A stretch of DNA of 64,000 nt from Marivirga sericea (GTDB taxonomy: Bacteria > Bacteroidota > Bacteroidia > Cytophagales > Cyclobacteriaceae): the NCBI RefSeq assembly GCF_900177665.1, contig NZ_FXAW01000003.1:88655-152654 (forward strand), written 5' to 3'. A model generated the notes under the pieces. It saw only the letters and a list, made by a program, of their open reading frames with translations, ran no database searches and was not told where the DNA came from. This document shows, in pieces, positions 26,159 to 34,141 of the stretch. The translations under genes and the position numbers were made by a program. Within the stretch, counting starts at the first letter, position 1. Every line of letters begins with the position of its first letter.

Positions 26159-28546
26159 TTAGAAATCAATTACAATACCCAAGTTAGGTAATAAGGAACT
26201 ATTACTAACATCTGCAATCCTAACCAATTCCCTAGGCTGTTGAATTTCCCCGTCATCATTTCTCCTTAAACCAAAGCTAGGTTCAGAGGGTAAATCCTGA
26301 ACAAATGCATTTTGAACTTCAAAGAAAATATTGAAGGTCCAGTTGTCAAAATTCCATTTTTTATCGATTCTAATATCTGTTTGATTAAACGGATCAAGTA
26401 ATAAATCTCCTTGTCGAGAGTAATCTCTCACAATGTTTGGGTATGAATTTAATGTAGCTTCTTGGTCAACTGGCGCAAGTGGAGTTCTTCCTAAATAACG
26501 AACCCGAGCACTCAACTCCCAATTATTTCCAAATTTGTAACCTCCCGTGAAAGTCAGTAAATTCCTATTGTCCCAAGTGGACCTTAAATATTCATCTTGA
26601 TCAAAACCCGTAAATTCACTTCTATACAGAGTGTAGGCTAAAATTGCATAAAAATCTTTTGTGAGCTTTCGTTGGTACAAAAATTCCATACCATATGTTC
26701 TTCCTAGTCCTACACTTTCAATATTCTCATTACCTAGCACTGAAAAACCACCCCCCAGATTCGCTAATGATACGCTATCCACAACAGAAACAGGATAGTT
26801 ATCATATTTCTTGTAAAAACCTTCAATACTGAAACGAGAGGATGGAGTAACTAAATATTCTATACCCGCAACCAAATGGTCGCTTTGGATATACTCAGCT
26901 TCCCTATTCGCATAGTTATCATTTTGATCAGTAAAACCTAAAATCGTGTATGGTGGGATTTTAAAATATCTACCTACCGATGCATTTACAGTCCATTTTC
27001 GTTTTTTGTCAAAGGTATAGGAGGCTGAAAATCTTGGACTAAAGGTTCTGTAAATTTCATTACCCGTATCTGTAAAAGTATTTCCATCTACTCTGAAACC
27101 AGCGGATAAACCTAGTCTGTCATTTACAAAACTTCGTGAAGCTTGTCCATGTAGGCCGTAGCGAGTGAAATTTAGACTATTATCATAACTGAAACCTCTG
27201 TTTTGATCTATCAATTCGGAATTATTAGAATATATGGCCTCTTGCACTATAAACCCTGTATTTAAGGTCCAATCCTCCATGAACTTTGTTACATTATATC
27301 GGAGCTTTACCTCTTGCTCTTGTGAATTATTGCTGAACACTAAACCTTCCTGATTTACATTATCTTCAAATTGCTCAAATTGATTATTCAAAATATTGGT
27401 ACTTAACGCTGTTGTCATAAAACCTGAATTATCCTTAAATCTTCGTTTCCAACTTAAGCCGGAAGTTGTACTCCATTGCTGAATCACAGGTATCTGATCC
27501 AAAACTGCTTGTTGTTCAGCATCAAAATCATCGGGAGCATTAATTGTCAAATCATCGATAGACCCAACACCTGTAAAAACCAATTCATTATATTCATCGA
27601 ATTTATGCGTTAGTTTGTATTGATAATCCCAATAATCCGGCAAGAATGGAAGATCTATCGCCTGAAATAACAACTGTAAATAAGACCTTCTAACAGAAGC
27701 AATGAAAGAGGTGTTGCTAGCCTCTTCATCTTTCTTTTTGAATAAAGGACCTTCAGTGGTTACGGCCGCTTCACTACTACTTAACCTAAAATTATTTTTA
27801 AACTCTCTTCTATTTCCATCTCTTTGATCAAACTGCAGAACACCGGAAAGAACATTATCATATTGACTTCCAAAAGCACTGGATGATAGAGTAACCCCTT
27901 CAAAAAAAGATACATTTAATAATCCAACAGGACCACCAGCACTTCCTTGAGTACTAAAGTGATTGATATTAGGAATTTCAATACCATCCAAATAGTAAAC
28001 ATTTTCGTTTGGCGCACCACCTCTAATAATAATATCATTTCTGAAACCACCAACTGAACCACTAACTCCTGGCAAAGATTGGGCTACTTTCGCAATATCA
28101 TTATTTCCCCCTGGATATGTTGCAATTTCTTCTGGTGATAATTTTTGAATAGAAAGTGGCGTTTCCTCATTTTTCTTAAACGGATTAGCTCTGACTGTCA
28201 CTCCTTCTAGTTGCTCTACATTTTCTTGTAAATCAAAATTAACATTAGGGATTCCTCCAGAACGTACGGTCACGTTGAATTTTGAAGCTTTTTCATAGCC
28301 AACATAAGAAGCCGTTACTGTATAAGATTTTGGCTCGATATTTTTGATTTCGTAAAAACCTTCCACATTTGTAACAGCACCTAATTCAGTACCTTCAATA
28401 ATTACGGTTGCTCCAATTAGTGGCTCCTCGGTTTTGGCATCCTTAACATATCCTCCGAAACTTGCCTGACCCTGTGCTAAAACTACTTGAGCGTTCACTA
28501 ATAAAACAACTAGGGTACTCATTAATCCCAAAAAGTAACGTATCAT
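26159..28546 (-). CDS. TonB-dependent receptor
   Basis: 795 residues: signal peptide (1-24), a carboxypeptidase-regulatory-like domain (about 28-115: GYVKDAKTEEPLIGATVIIEG), a plug domain (about 120-235: VYYLDGIEIPNINHF) and a 22-strand barrel to the end. It is an active outer-membrane importer driven by TonB/ExbBD. It is too short for SusC and has no SusD partner, so a siderophore, metal or small organic ligand is more likely than a glycan; that is inference. The divergent MarR gene shares an intergenic region with strong repeats, suggesting it is the regulator. Confidence 0.9.
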   Translation of the reverse strand: MIRYFLGLMSTLVVLLVNAQVVLAQGQASFGGYVKDAKTEEPLIGATVIIEGTELGAVTNVEGFYEIKNIEPKSYTVTASYVGYEKASKFNVTVRSGGIPNVNFDLQENVEQLEGVTVRANPFKKNEETPLSIQKLSPEEIATYPGGNNDIAKVAQSLPGVSGSVGGFRNDIIIRGGAPNENVYYLDGIEIPNINHFSTQGSAGGPVGLLNVSFFEGVTLSSSAFGSQYDNVLSGVLQFDQRDGNRREFKNNFRLSSSEAAVTTEGPLFKKKDEEASNTSFIASVRRSYLQLLFQAIDLPFLPDYWDYQYKLTHKFDEYNELVFTGVGSIDDLTINAPDDFDAEQQAVLDQIPVIQQWSTTSGLSWKRRFKDNSGFMTTALSTNILNNQFEQFEDNVNQEGLVFSNNSQEQEVKLRYNVTKFMEDWTLNTGFIVQEAIYSNNSELIDQNRGFSYDNSLNFTRYGLHGQASRSFVNDRLGLSAGFRVDGNTFTDTGNEIYRTFSPRFSASYTFDKKRKWTVNASVGRYFKIPPYTILGFTDQNDNYANREAEYIQSDHLVAGIEYLVTPSSRFSIEGFYKKYDNYPVSVVDSVSLANLGGGFSVLGNENIESVGLGRTYGMEFLYQRKLTKDFYAILAYTLYRSEFTGFDQDEYLRSTWDNRNLLTFTGGYKFGNNWELSARVRYLGRTPLAPVDQEATLNSYPNIVRDYSRQGDLLLDPFNQTDIRIDKKWNFDNWTFNIFFEVQNAFVQDLPSEPSFGLRRNDDGEIQQPRELVRIADVSNSSLLPNLGIVIDF

Positions 28547-28567
28547 TTTCTATTTTTAAGTTTATGA

Positions 28568-28628
28568 TTTAATATTATTACAAATTCATAACATTTATGT
28601 TACAATCTTGTTTTAATATTAGTACAAA
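28568..28628. promoter_or_regulatory. Palindrome framed by 17-bp direct repeats in the TonB receptor/MarR intergenic region
   Basis: TTTAATATTATTACAAA (28568-28584) and TTTAATATTAGTACAAA (28612-28628) differ at one base and start 44 bp apart. Each contains the palindrome TAATATTA. Between them lies the perfect palindrome TAACATTTATGTTA (28589-28602). MarR proteins bind palindromes near their own promoter, so this is a likely operator for the adjacent regulator that also covers the receptor promoter. Confidence 0.55.
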
Positions 28629-28640
28629 AATTTTTAATAA

Positions 28641-29294
28641 ATGTTAGATAAAGGAATTAAGCTGTTGGAACTCTACAGGATATTCATAAAAAAAAACCCA
28701 GACGGTGACTTACAAGAGTTTGGAAAAAGTTTATCTAATCAGGAAGAGGGCGGTGAAAAAGAAGATGATTTGTCAGAGATGAGCAAAAAGATGCCATTTC
28801 CATTCCCTGCTCAATCTGCAGATGAATATATAGGTTGGGTTTGGGGACGAATGATGAGTTTTACTCAAATTTGGGAGAAGAAAGCTTTTGCTAATCAACC
28901 CCTCCACAATTTAACTGAATTTGGCATTGCTTTATTTGTAATGAGCCATGAAGGTTGCAGTAAATCTGAGGTGGCGAATCATTCGCTTCAAGAAAAAACT
29001 ACCATTTTTGAAACCATCAAAAGACTGGTGAAGAATGGGATTTTAGAAGAAAAGTCAAATGAGAAGGATAAACGAAGTAAAGATTTGAAACTTACTGAGC
29101 TGGGTAGAATTGCAAGTTTTAGCGTCATGACGAAAGCCAATGAAGTGAGCCAGCATTTGGTTGGGAATTTGAGCAAAGCCGAAAAGGTTAAGCTTTTTGA
29201 TTCACTTATTAAACTCGATGGCTATCACATGCATTGCTATGAAAAATACAAAAATGAAGATTGGGAAAAATTAAAGGCTGAGATGCTGGATTGA
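28641..29294 (+). CDS. MarR-family transcriptional regulator
   Basis: 217 residues. A winged helix-turn-helix occupies about 90-160: FGIALFVMSHEGCSKSEVANHSL is the first helices, TTIFETIKRLVKNGILEE the recognition helix, and NEKDKRSKDLKLTELGR the wing. The N-terminal 80 residues are an acidic, unusual extension for the family (EEGGEKEDDLSE). Cys106 and Cys218-region histidines (YHMHCYEKY) could sense redox state or metal, which is speculation. It is divergent from the TonB receptor gene across 94 bp holding the repeats. Confidence 0.85.
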   Translation: MLDKGIKLLELYRIFIKKNPDGDLQEFGKSLSNQEEGGEKEDDLSEMSKKMPFPFPAQSADEYIGWVWGRMMSFTQIWEKKAFANQPLHNLTEFGIALFVMSHEGCSKSEVANHSLQEKTTIFETIKRLVKNGILEEKSNEKDKRSKDLKLTELGRIASFSVMTKANEVSQHLVGNLSKAEKVKLFDSLIKLDGYHMHCYEKYKNEDWEKLKAEMLD

Positions 29295-29578
29295 AAATTC
29301 TGGAGTAGCGCCTTTTACGCAAAAAAATCTCGAACACTTACCCACCACTTTAGCTAGGATACTCAGAGAAGCAAAGTTTTTGCCAAGAGAATCTTAATAC
29401 AAGGAAATCTAGATTACGATTGTATTGTGAAAACGAAATGTAATTTAAGTACCAGTCTGTTTGCAACTCATATCTCAAGTTGGCAATCGCCTTTACGCTG
29501 TTATCTCATTAAAAATTCGCAATTTGAAGAATCTTCATTGCAAATGAGGAATATTTTGAATTTTAAGGAAAAAGTATT

Positions 29579-30058
29579 TTAAGCATTACTTTTCTCTTCT
29601 TTAGGCTCGTATTTTTTTGGAGCATAAAGAAAGCCAAAAGCTTCTGCTCCTTCTTTAGAGTGCACTTCATGATGAATATAATGAGCCCTTATCATTCTTT
29701 TGAGATAAGAATTTTTAGCTTTAAATTTTATTTTCATTCTTCTATGGACTAGTATATCATGAAACAACACATAGAAGACCCCATAGCAGGCTACGCCTAT
29801 TCCAACAAACAACAACCACCTTAACTGTGGAAATTCAATACCCGCCATGATTAGGCTAGCTGAAGGAACACTAAAAACCACAGCAAATAAATCATTTCGT
29901 TCTAGTGTATGATTATGGACTTTATGATGTGATCTGTGCCAAGTCCACAAAAACCCATGCATAATGTACTTATGAGTAAACCAAGCCACTCCCTCCATGA
30001 AGAAGAAAGTTCCTACAACCAAAAAAGCATAAAATAATATGGTCAAAACTTCTGACAT
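29579..30058 (-). CDS. crtZ: Beta-carotene 3-hydroxylase
   Basis: 159 residues of the fatty acid hydroxylase/CrtZ type with several membrane spans and the di-iron histidine clusters THKYIMHG, WHRSHHKVHNH and HYIHHEVHS. CrtZ adds hydroxyl groups to the beta-ionone rings to give zeaxanthin-type pigments. It is the last gene of the carotenoid operon, 25 nt after ispH. A lycopene cyclase, needed to supply its substrate, is not in this window. The 284 bp downstream hold no gene that I can see. Confidence 0.92.
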   Translation of the reverse strand: MSEVLTILFYAFLVVGTFFFMEGVAWFTHKYIMHGFLWTWHRSHHKVHNHTLERNDLFAVVFSVPSASLIMAGIEFPQLRWLLFVGIGVACYGVFYVLFHDILVHRRMKIKFKAKNSYLKRMIRAHYIHHEVHSKEGAEAFGFLYAPKKYEPKEEKSNA

Positions 30059-30083
30059 GACTGCAAATTAACTAAGATTTGGA

Positions 30084-30929
30084 TTAAAATTTCAATAATT
30101 CGTCTCGAACTTGCTCCATTAACCACATAGGGGTTGATGTCGCTCCACAGATTCCAACTGAATCATTTTCCAAAAACCAGCTTTGATCTAATTCTGTGAT
30201 ATTAGAGATGAAATACGTATTTGGATTCTTATCCTTACATACATTGTATAGAACCTTTCCGTTAGATGATTTTGTTCCCGAAACGAAAACAATTTTATCA
30301 AATTCTCCGGCAAAGGATCTTAATTCCTTATCTCTATTAGAAACCTGTCGGCATATAGTATCATTTGCATTTACGCTAATACCCGCCTCAGTCAAGATTT
30401 CTTTAATTTTATAAAAATTATCTGTGCTTTTAGTAGTTTGACTATATAAAGTCATTTCTCTAGGTAAGCTGTCAATATCTAATTCACTGATATCTTGAAA
30501 CACTACCGCTTCTTGATTAGTCTGTCCTAATAAGCCTTCCACCTCGGCATGTCCATGCTTTCCGTATATATAGATCTGCTCTTTTTTATCGAAGGAGTTT
30601 TTAATCCTATTCTGTAACTTTAGTACAACTGGACAGGATGCATCAACAAGTGTAAGATTATTTTCAATCGCTAATTTGTAAGTTGAAGGGGGTTCTCCAT
30701 GAGCTCTAATTAAAACTCTTTCATTGGTTAATTCCTTTAAAGCATCTCTATCTATAATTCTCAGGCCCTTAGCTTCTAATCTTTTAACCTCTTCATCGTT
30801 ATGCACAATGTCCCCCAAGCAATAAAGGTACCCTTGTTCTTCCAGCATATCTTCTGCCATTTCTATGGCATAAACCACTCCAAAACAGAATCCGGAACTA
30901 TTATCGATCTTAACGTTTAGGTTCATCAT
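30084..30929 (-). CDS. ispH: 4-hydroxy-3-methylbut-2-enyl diphosphate reductase
   Basis: IspH makes IPP and DMAPP in the last step of the MEP pathway, using a [4Fe-4S] cluster. The three cluster cysteines are Cys15 (SGFCFGVV), Cys99 (DASCPVV) and Cys193 (DTICRQ); the conserved histidine segments RAHGEPP and KHGHAEVEG are present. At 281 residues it is a normal single-domain form. Its place between crtB and crtZ, with 9- and 25-nt gaps, puts precursor supply under carotenoid control. The genome may have a second copy elsewhere. Confidence 0.94.
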   Translation of the reverse strand: MMNLNVKIDNSSGFCFGVVYAIEMAEDMLEEQGYLYCLGDIVHNDEEVKRLEAKGLRIIDRDALKELTNERVLIRAHGEPPSTYKLAIENNLTLVDASCPVVLKLQNRIKNSFDKKEQIYIYGKHGHAEVEGLLGQTNQEAVVFQDISELDIDSLPREMTLYSQTTKSTDNFYKIKEILTEAGISVNANDTICRQVSNRDKELRSFAGEFDKIVFVSGTKSSNGKVLYNVCKDKNPNTYFISNITELDQSWFLENDSVGICGATSTPMWLMEQVRDELLKF

Positions 30930-30938
30930 GGGTAATTT

Positions 30939-31781
30939 TTATAGCGTATTAAACTGATGTTTAACATAACTACCTAACAGCAGAAATAGTTTTTTAGAAT
31001 CAGTCACTCTCACTCTTTCTTCTAAAATCTTATTGGGTGGAAATTTCTTTATCTTATCAAACAACTTCAAGTAATAAGTGTAGGCTAAATAAACTCCCCA
31101 CCTTGCACCTCTAGGTAAATTAACTATACCCTCATAAGCGTGGTCAAAATCTTTTTGAATATCTTGTTCTATTTTCTCTTTATGTGAGAAAGAAAAGTCG
31201 TTAAAATCTACTCCGGGAAAATAAACTCGTCCTCTTTCGTAGTAATCTGATTTTATATCTCGTAAGAAGTTTACTTTTTGAAAGGCTGAACCAAGACTCT
31301 TTGCTGCAGGTAGTAATTCTTGATACTCTTGTTCATCTCCTTCGCAAAATATTTTTAAACACATTAAACCTACTACCTCAGCAGACCCATAAATGTATTC
31401 TTCATATACACTTTGGGAATAATCAAGATCTTGCAGATCCATTTCCATACTGTGCAAAAATGCCTCAATCAAAGCATGATCTATTTGATACTCATTTACT
31501 ACCATTTGAAAACAATGCAACACAGGATTTAAACTTATTTCCTGTTCAATAGCTTCATAAGTCTGCTCTTTAAAATCTTGCAAAAGGGAGGCTTTATCTT
31601 TCTCATGAAAGGTATCTACAATTTCGTCTGCATAGCGAACAAACCCATAAATAGCATAAATGGGATAATGAAATTTCTTATCGAGACTTTTGATCCCTAA
31701 ACTGAAAGACGTACTATATCTATTCGTAATCAGCTTACTACATTCAAAAGTAGTTTGGTTAAATAATTCTTTGGCATTCAT
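30939..31781 (-). CDS. crtB: Phytoene synthase
   Basis: 280 residues of the squalene/phytoene synthase family, which joins two geranylgeranyl diphosphates to phytoene. The first Asp-rich motif is DEIVD (52-56) and the second is FLRDIKSDYYERGRVYFP, both binding magnesium-diphosphate. It lies 11 nt downstream of crtI and 9 nt upstream of ispH in a compact operon, so its role is phytoene rather than squalene synthesis. Confidence 0.93.
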   Translation of the reverse strand: MNAKELFNQTTFECSKLITNRYSTSFSLGIKSLDKKFHYPIYAIYGFVRYADEIVDTFHEKDKASLLQDFKEQTYEAIEQEISLNPVLHCFQMVVNEYQIDHALIEAFLHSMEMDLQDLDYSQSVYEEYIYGSAEVVGLMCLKIFCEGDEQEYQELLPAAKSLGSAFQKVNFLRDIKSDYYERGRVYFPGVDFNDFSFSHKEKIEQDIQKDFDHAYEGIVNLPRGARWGVYLAYTYYLKLFDKIKKFPPNKILEERVRVTDSKKLFLLLGSYVKHQFNTL

Positions 31782-31792
31782 ACGCTAAACTC

Positions 31793-33268
31793 TTAATTGA
31801 AGTCTTTCATCACCTCTTTTCCCACGACCTGACCTGATATTAGCGATGGTGGCACACCAGGACCAGGTACGGTCAACTGTCCTGCATAATAAAAATTTTT
31901 CAGGTTCCTATTTTTTAAAGCCGGCTTTAAAATAGCTGTTTGCTTTAAGGTATTCGCTAAACCGTACGCATTTCCTTTAAAAGAGTGATAATCCTTTATG
32001 AAATCATTATGCGCATAACTACGCTTATAAGTTACATATTTCTTTATATCTTCTCCTAATATTTTCTCCATTCTATCCATAATAAGGTCATAATATTTTT
32101 CCCTTATATCCTCACTATCCTCTAAGCCGGGAGCAACAGGCATTAAAATAAAAATATTCTCTTTTCCTTCTGGAGCCACAGTTTTATCGGTTTTTGATGG
32201 AGCGCTTACATAAAACAACGGCTCTTCAGGCCACTTCGGATTTTCGTAAATCTCATGAGCATGAGGACCAAAATCATGATCAAAAAACAAATTATGATGT
32301 ACTAAACCCTCTATTCGTTTATCAATACCCAAATAAAATATCAACGATGAAGGCGCCATGGTGCGATTTTCCCAATATTTGGCATCATAATTTCTAAACT
32401 TTTCAGGAAGAATTGATTGATCGGTGTGTTCGTAATCAGCTGAAGATACTACAACATCTGCATCATATGAAGCATTTTTGGTTATGACCCTTTTAGCAAT
32501 TTTTCCATCACACTCCACAGATATTACTTCTTGATCGGTTTTAAACTTGACCCCCTTTTCTTCGGCCAACTTTACCATCCCCTCAACAATCTTATGCATA
32601 CCACCTTTTGGATACCAAGTCCCAAGGCTGATATCCGCATAATTCATCAAGCTATATAGCGCTGGAGTATTTTCAGGAAGCGCGCCCAAAAATAAAATTG
32701 GAAATTCCATAAGTCGAATGATTCTTTCATTCTTAAAAAACTTTCTAACGTGGCTGTAGATAGATGAAAAAATATCCATCCTAACCATATCAAAAAGCAA
32801 CTTAACACTCATAAACTCCGTGAGCGAACGACCTGGTTTGTACACCAAATCATTTATCCCTTTTTCGTATTTATATGCTGCTTGCTTAAGAAACTTGTCT
32901 AGTTGTGCACCACTGCCAGGCTCTAATTCTTCCAACATATTTTTAAACTCCTGCATCTTGGCAGGGACTTTCAATATGTCATCTTTACCGAATACCACGT
33001 GATAGGAAGGGTCTAATCTTTGAAGATCGTAGTAATCTGATACTTTCTTACCATAGGTTGCGAAATATTTCTCAAACACATCCGGCATCCAATACCAGCT
33101 TGGACCCATATCAAAAGTAAAGCCCTCAGCTGTGAACTGACGGGCTCGTCCTCCTAAATCTTTATTTTTTTCTAAGACTGTAACATCACAGCCGCTGTTG
33201 GCTAGATAAGTTGCAGTAGATAAACCTGCAAAACCAGAACCAATTACTACTACTTTTTTATTTGCCAT
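31793..33268 (-). CDS. crtI: Phytoene desaturase
   Basis: 491 residues. The FAD dinucleotide motif VVVIGSGFAGLSTATYLA is near residue 5, GGRARQFTAEGFTFDMGPSWYW follows, and the C-terminal family motif YYAGQLTVPGPGVPPSLISG is intact. CrtI introduces the double bonds turning phytoene into lycopene. It is 12 nt downstream of the ECF sigma gene and 11 nt ahead of crtB. Length and motifs are typical of bacterial CrtI; a methoxyneurosporene-type desaturase is less likely beside crtB. Confidence 0.94.
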   Translation of the reverse strand: MANKKVVVIGSGFAGLSTATYLANSGCDVTVLEKNKDLGGRARQFTAEGFTFDMGPSWYWMPDVFEKYFATYGKKVSDYYDLQRLDPSYHVVFGKDDILKVPAKMQEFKNMLEELEPGSGAQLDKFLKQAAYKYEKGINDLVYKPGRSLTEFMSVKLLFDMVRMDIFSSIYSHVRKFFKNERIIRLMEFPILFLGALPENTPALYSLMNYADISLGTWYPKGGMHKIVEGMVKLAEEKGVKFKTDQEVISVECDGKIAKRVITKNASYDADVVVSSADYEHTDQSILPEKFRNYDAKYWENRTMAPSSLIFYLGIDKRIEGLVHHNLFFDHDFGPHAHEIYENPKWPEEPLFYVSAPSKTDKTVAPEGKENIFILMPVAPGLEDSEDIREKYYDLIMDRMEKILGEDIKKYVTYKRSYAHNDFIKDYHSFKGNAYGLANTLKQTAILKPALKNRNLKNFYYAGQLTVPGPGVPPSLISGQVVGKEVMKDFN

Positions 33269-33280
33269 TCACTTATAAAA

Positions 33281-33784
33281 TTATGCATATATCTTCAATG
33301 CATCCTTTAACTCTTTTCTGGCAATATGGATTCTATTTTTTACAGTTCCTATTGGAATATCTAATTTTTCAGCAATTTCATGATATTTGAAACCTCTATA
33401 ATGCATCATGAATGGTTCTTTATACACATCGTCTAATTTTGAAATTTGACTTACAATGTCGGCCATAGCGAATGAACCATAAGCAGAATTTTGCGCAATA
33501 TTTTCAGTTGAATTAATGAAGTGCAAGTTTTCGGTTGTATCAATGAAAGTTTTTCTCCTTACCATTCTTTGATAATTGGTAATAAAAGTATTTTTCATGA
33601 TAGTAAACAACCATGCCTTTAAGTTGGTACCTTCCGAAAATTTCTCTCGGTTTGAAAATGCCTTCAATACAGTTTCCTGAATTAAATCATTTGCCTGCTC
33701 CATGTCCTTCGTCAGCCTTAATGCAAAAGGTTTCATAGATTTTGTCATGTTGTTAATCGCGTAACCAAATTCTAATGCTGTCAT
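33281..33784 (-). CDS. ECF-type RNA polymerase sigma factor, first gene of the carotenoid operon
   Basis: 167 residues with region 2 (LTKDMEQANDLIQETVLKAF, LKAWLFTIMKNTFITNYQR) and region 4 (KEPFMMHYRGFKYHEIAEKLDIPIGTVKNRIHIARKEL). No anti-sigma gene is adjacent, so control is probably at transcription. An in-frame TTG lies three codons upstream, but the ATG fits better with a transcription start near 33805. The gene is driven by a full TTTG-N20-TAGATTTG promoter overlaid by a repeat array. It may boost its own operon or other light-response genes, as LitS/CarQ-type sigma factors do; that is inference. Confidence 0.9.
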   Translation of the reverse strand: MTALEFGYAINNMTKSMKPFALRLTKDMEQANDLIQETVLKAFSNREKFSEGTNLKAWLFTIMKNTFITNYQRMVRRKTFIDTTENLHFINSTENIAQNSAYGSFAMADIVSQISKLDDVYKEPFMMHYRGFKYHEIAEKLDIPIGTVKNRIHIARKELKDALKIYA

Positions 33785-33793
33785 GATTGTCAA

Positions 33794-33877
33794 TGTTTAA
33801 TGTTGTTTAACAAATCTATACTTTAATTAAACAATAACCAAATATTTTGTTTAATTTTTTTATTCTTTCATTAAACA
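33794..33877. promoter_or_regulatory. Phased operator array (TGTTTAAT/ATTAAACA x5) over the carotenoid operon promoter
   Basis: Five 8-bp sites: TGTTTAAT 33794, TGTTTAAC 33804, ATTAAACA 33826, TGTTTAAT 33848, ATTAAACA 33870. The last four starts are exactly 22 bp apart and alternate in direction, so they make two inverted-repeat units of the form TGTTTAAY-N14-ATTAAACA (33804-33833 and 33848-33877). The first spans the -7 box; the second is upstream of the -33 element. The most likely binder is the CarH/LitR-like regulator encoded next door, whose relatives bind arrays of about 11-bp phase. Confidence 0.75.
33811..33842 (-). promoter_or_regulatory. Promoter of ECF sigma-crtI-crtB-ispH-crtZ operon
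   Basis: On the minus strand, TTTG (33842-33839), a 20-bp spacer and TAGATTTG (33818-33811) match the Bacteroidota consensus TTTG-N19-21-TAnnTTTG completely. It is the only promoter in the window where I find both elements at the right distance. The expected start near 33805 gives a leader of about 20 nt. Confidence 0.75.
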
Positions 33878-34081
33878 TAATAAGTAATCTATAACTGACT
33901 ACTATAGCAAATATCAATTTAAGTCACAATGAGGCACTTTTTCAATGTACCTACATACAATAATAGCGTCTAAGAAATGTTGAACATTATTAATCTGATG
34001 CTTGCAACTTTTAAGTTTTTGTCCACATCAACAATACACAAATAAAATTTAACCCATCAATCATTGAACTAAGAAATGACC

Positions 34082-34110
34082 AAAAAAAAAGCCATCCGAT
34101 AACGGATGAC
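34082..34110 (-). terminator. Intrinsic terminator of the carH-like gene
   Basis: GTCATCCG-TTAT-CGGATGGC (minus strand, one G-U pair) followed by nine T residues. It lies 32 nt past the regulator stop, so the regulator is transcribed separately from the ECF-crt operon. Confidence 0.85.
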
Positions 34111-34141
34111 TTAATATCTAACTCTTTAAGAGAATTTAATA

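Larger units (their letters stand above)
33785..34141. other. Intergenic region between carH-like gene and ECF sigma gene
   Basis: 357 bp with no gene. The right part (34082-34110) is the terminator of the carH-like gene; the left part (33794-33877) holds the sigma gene promoter and the TGTTTAAT array. Between about 33880 and 34080 I see nothing beyond AT-rich sequence. Confidence 0.7.

Noticed and set aside
29295-29578. Possible small RNA or short gene between marR and crtZ
   Set aside because: 284 bp without stable stem, promoter box or open frame beyond 12 codons; nothing that I can support.
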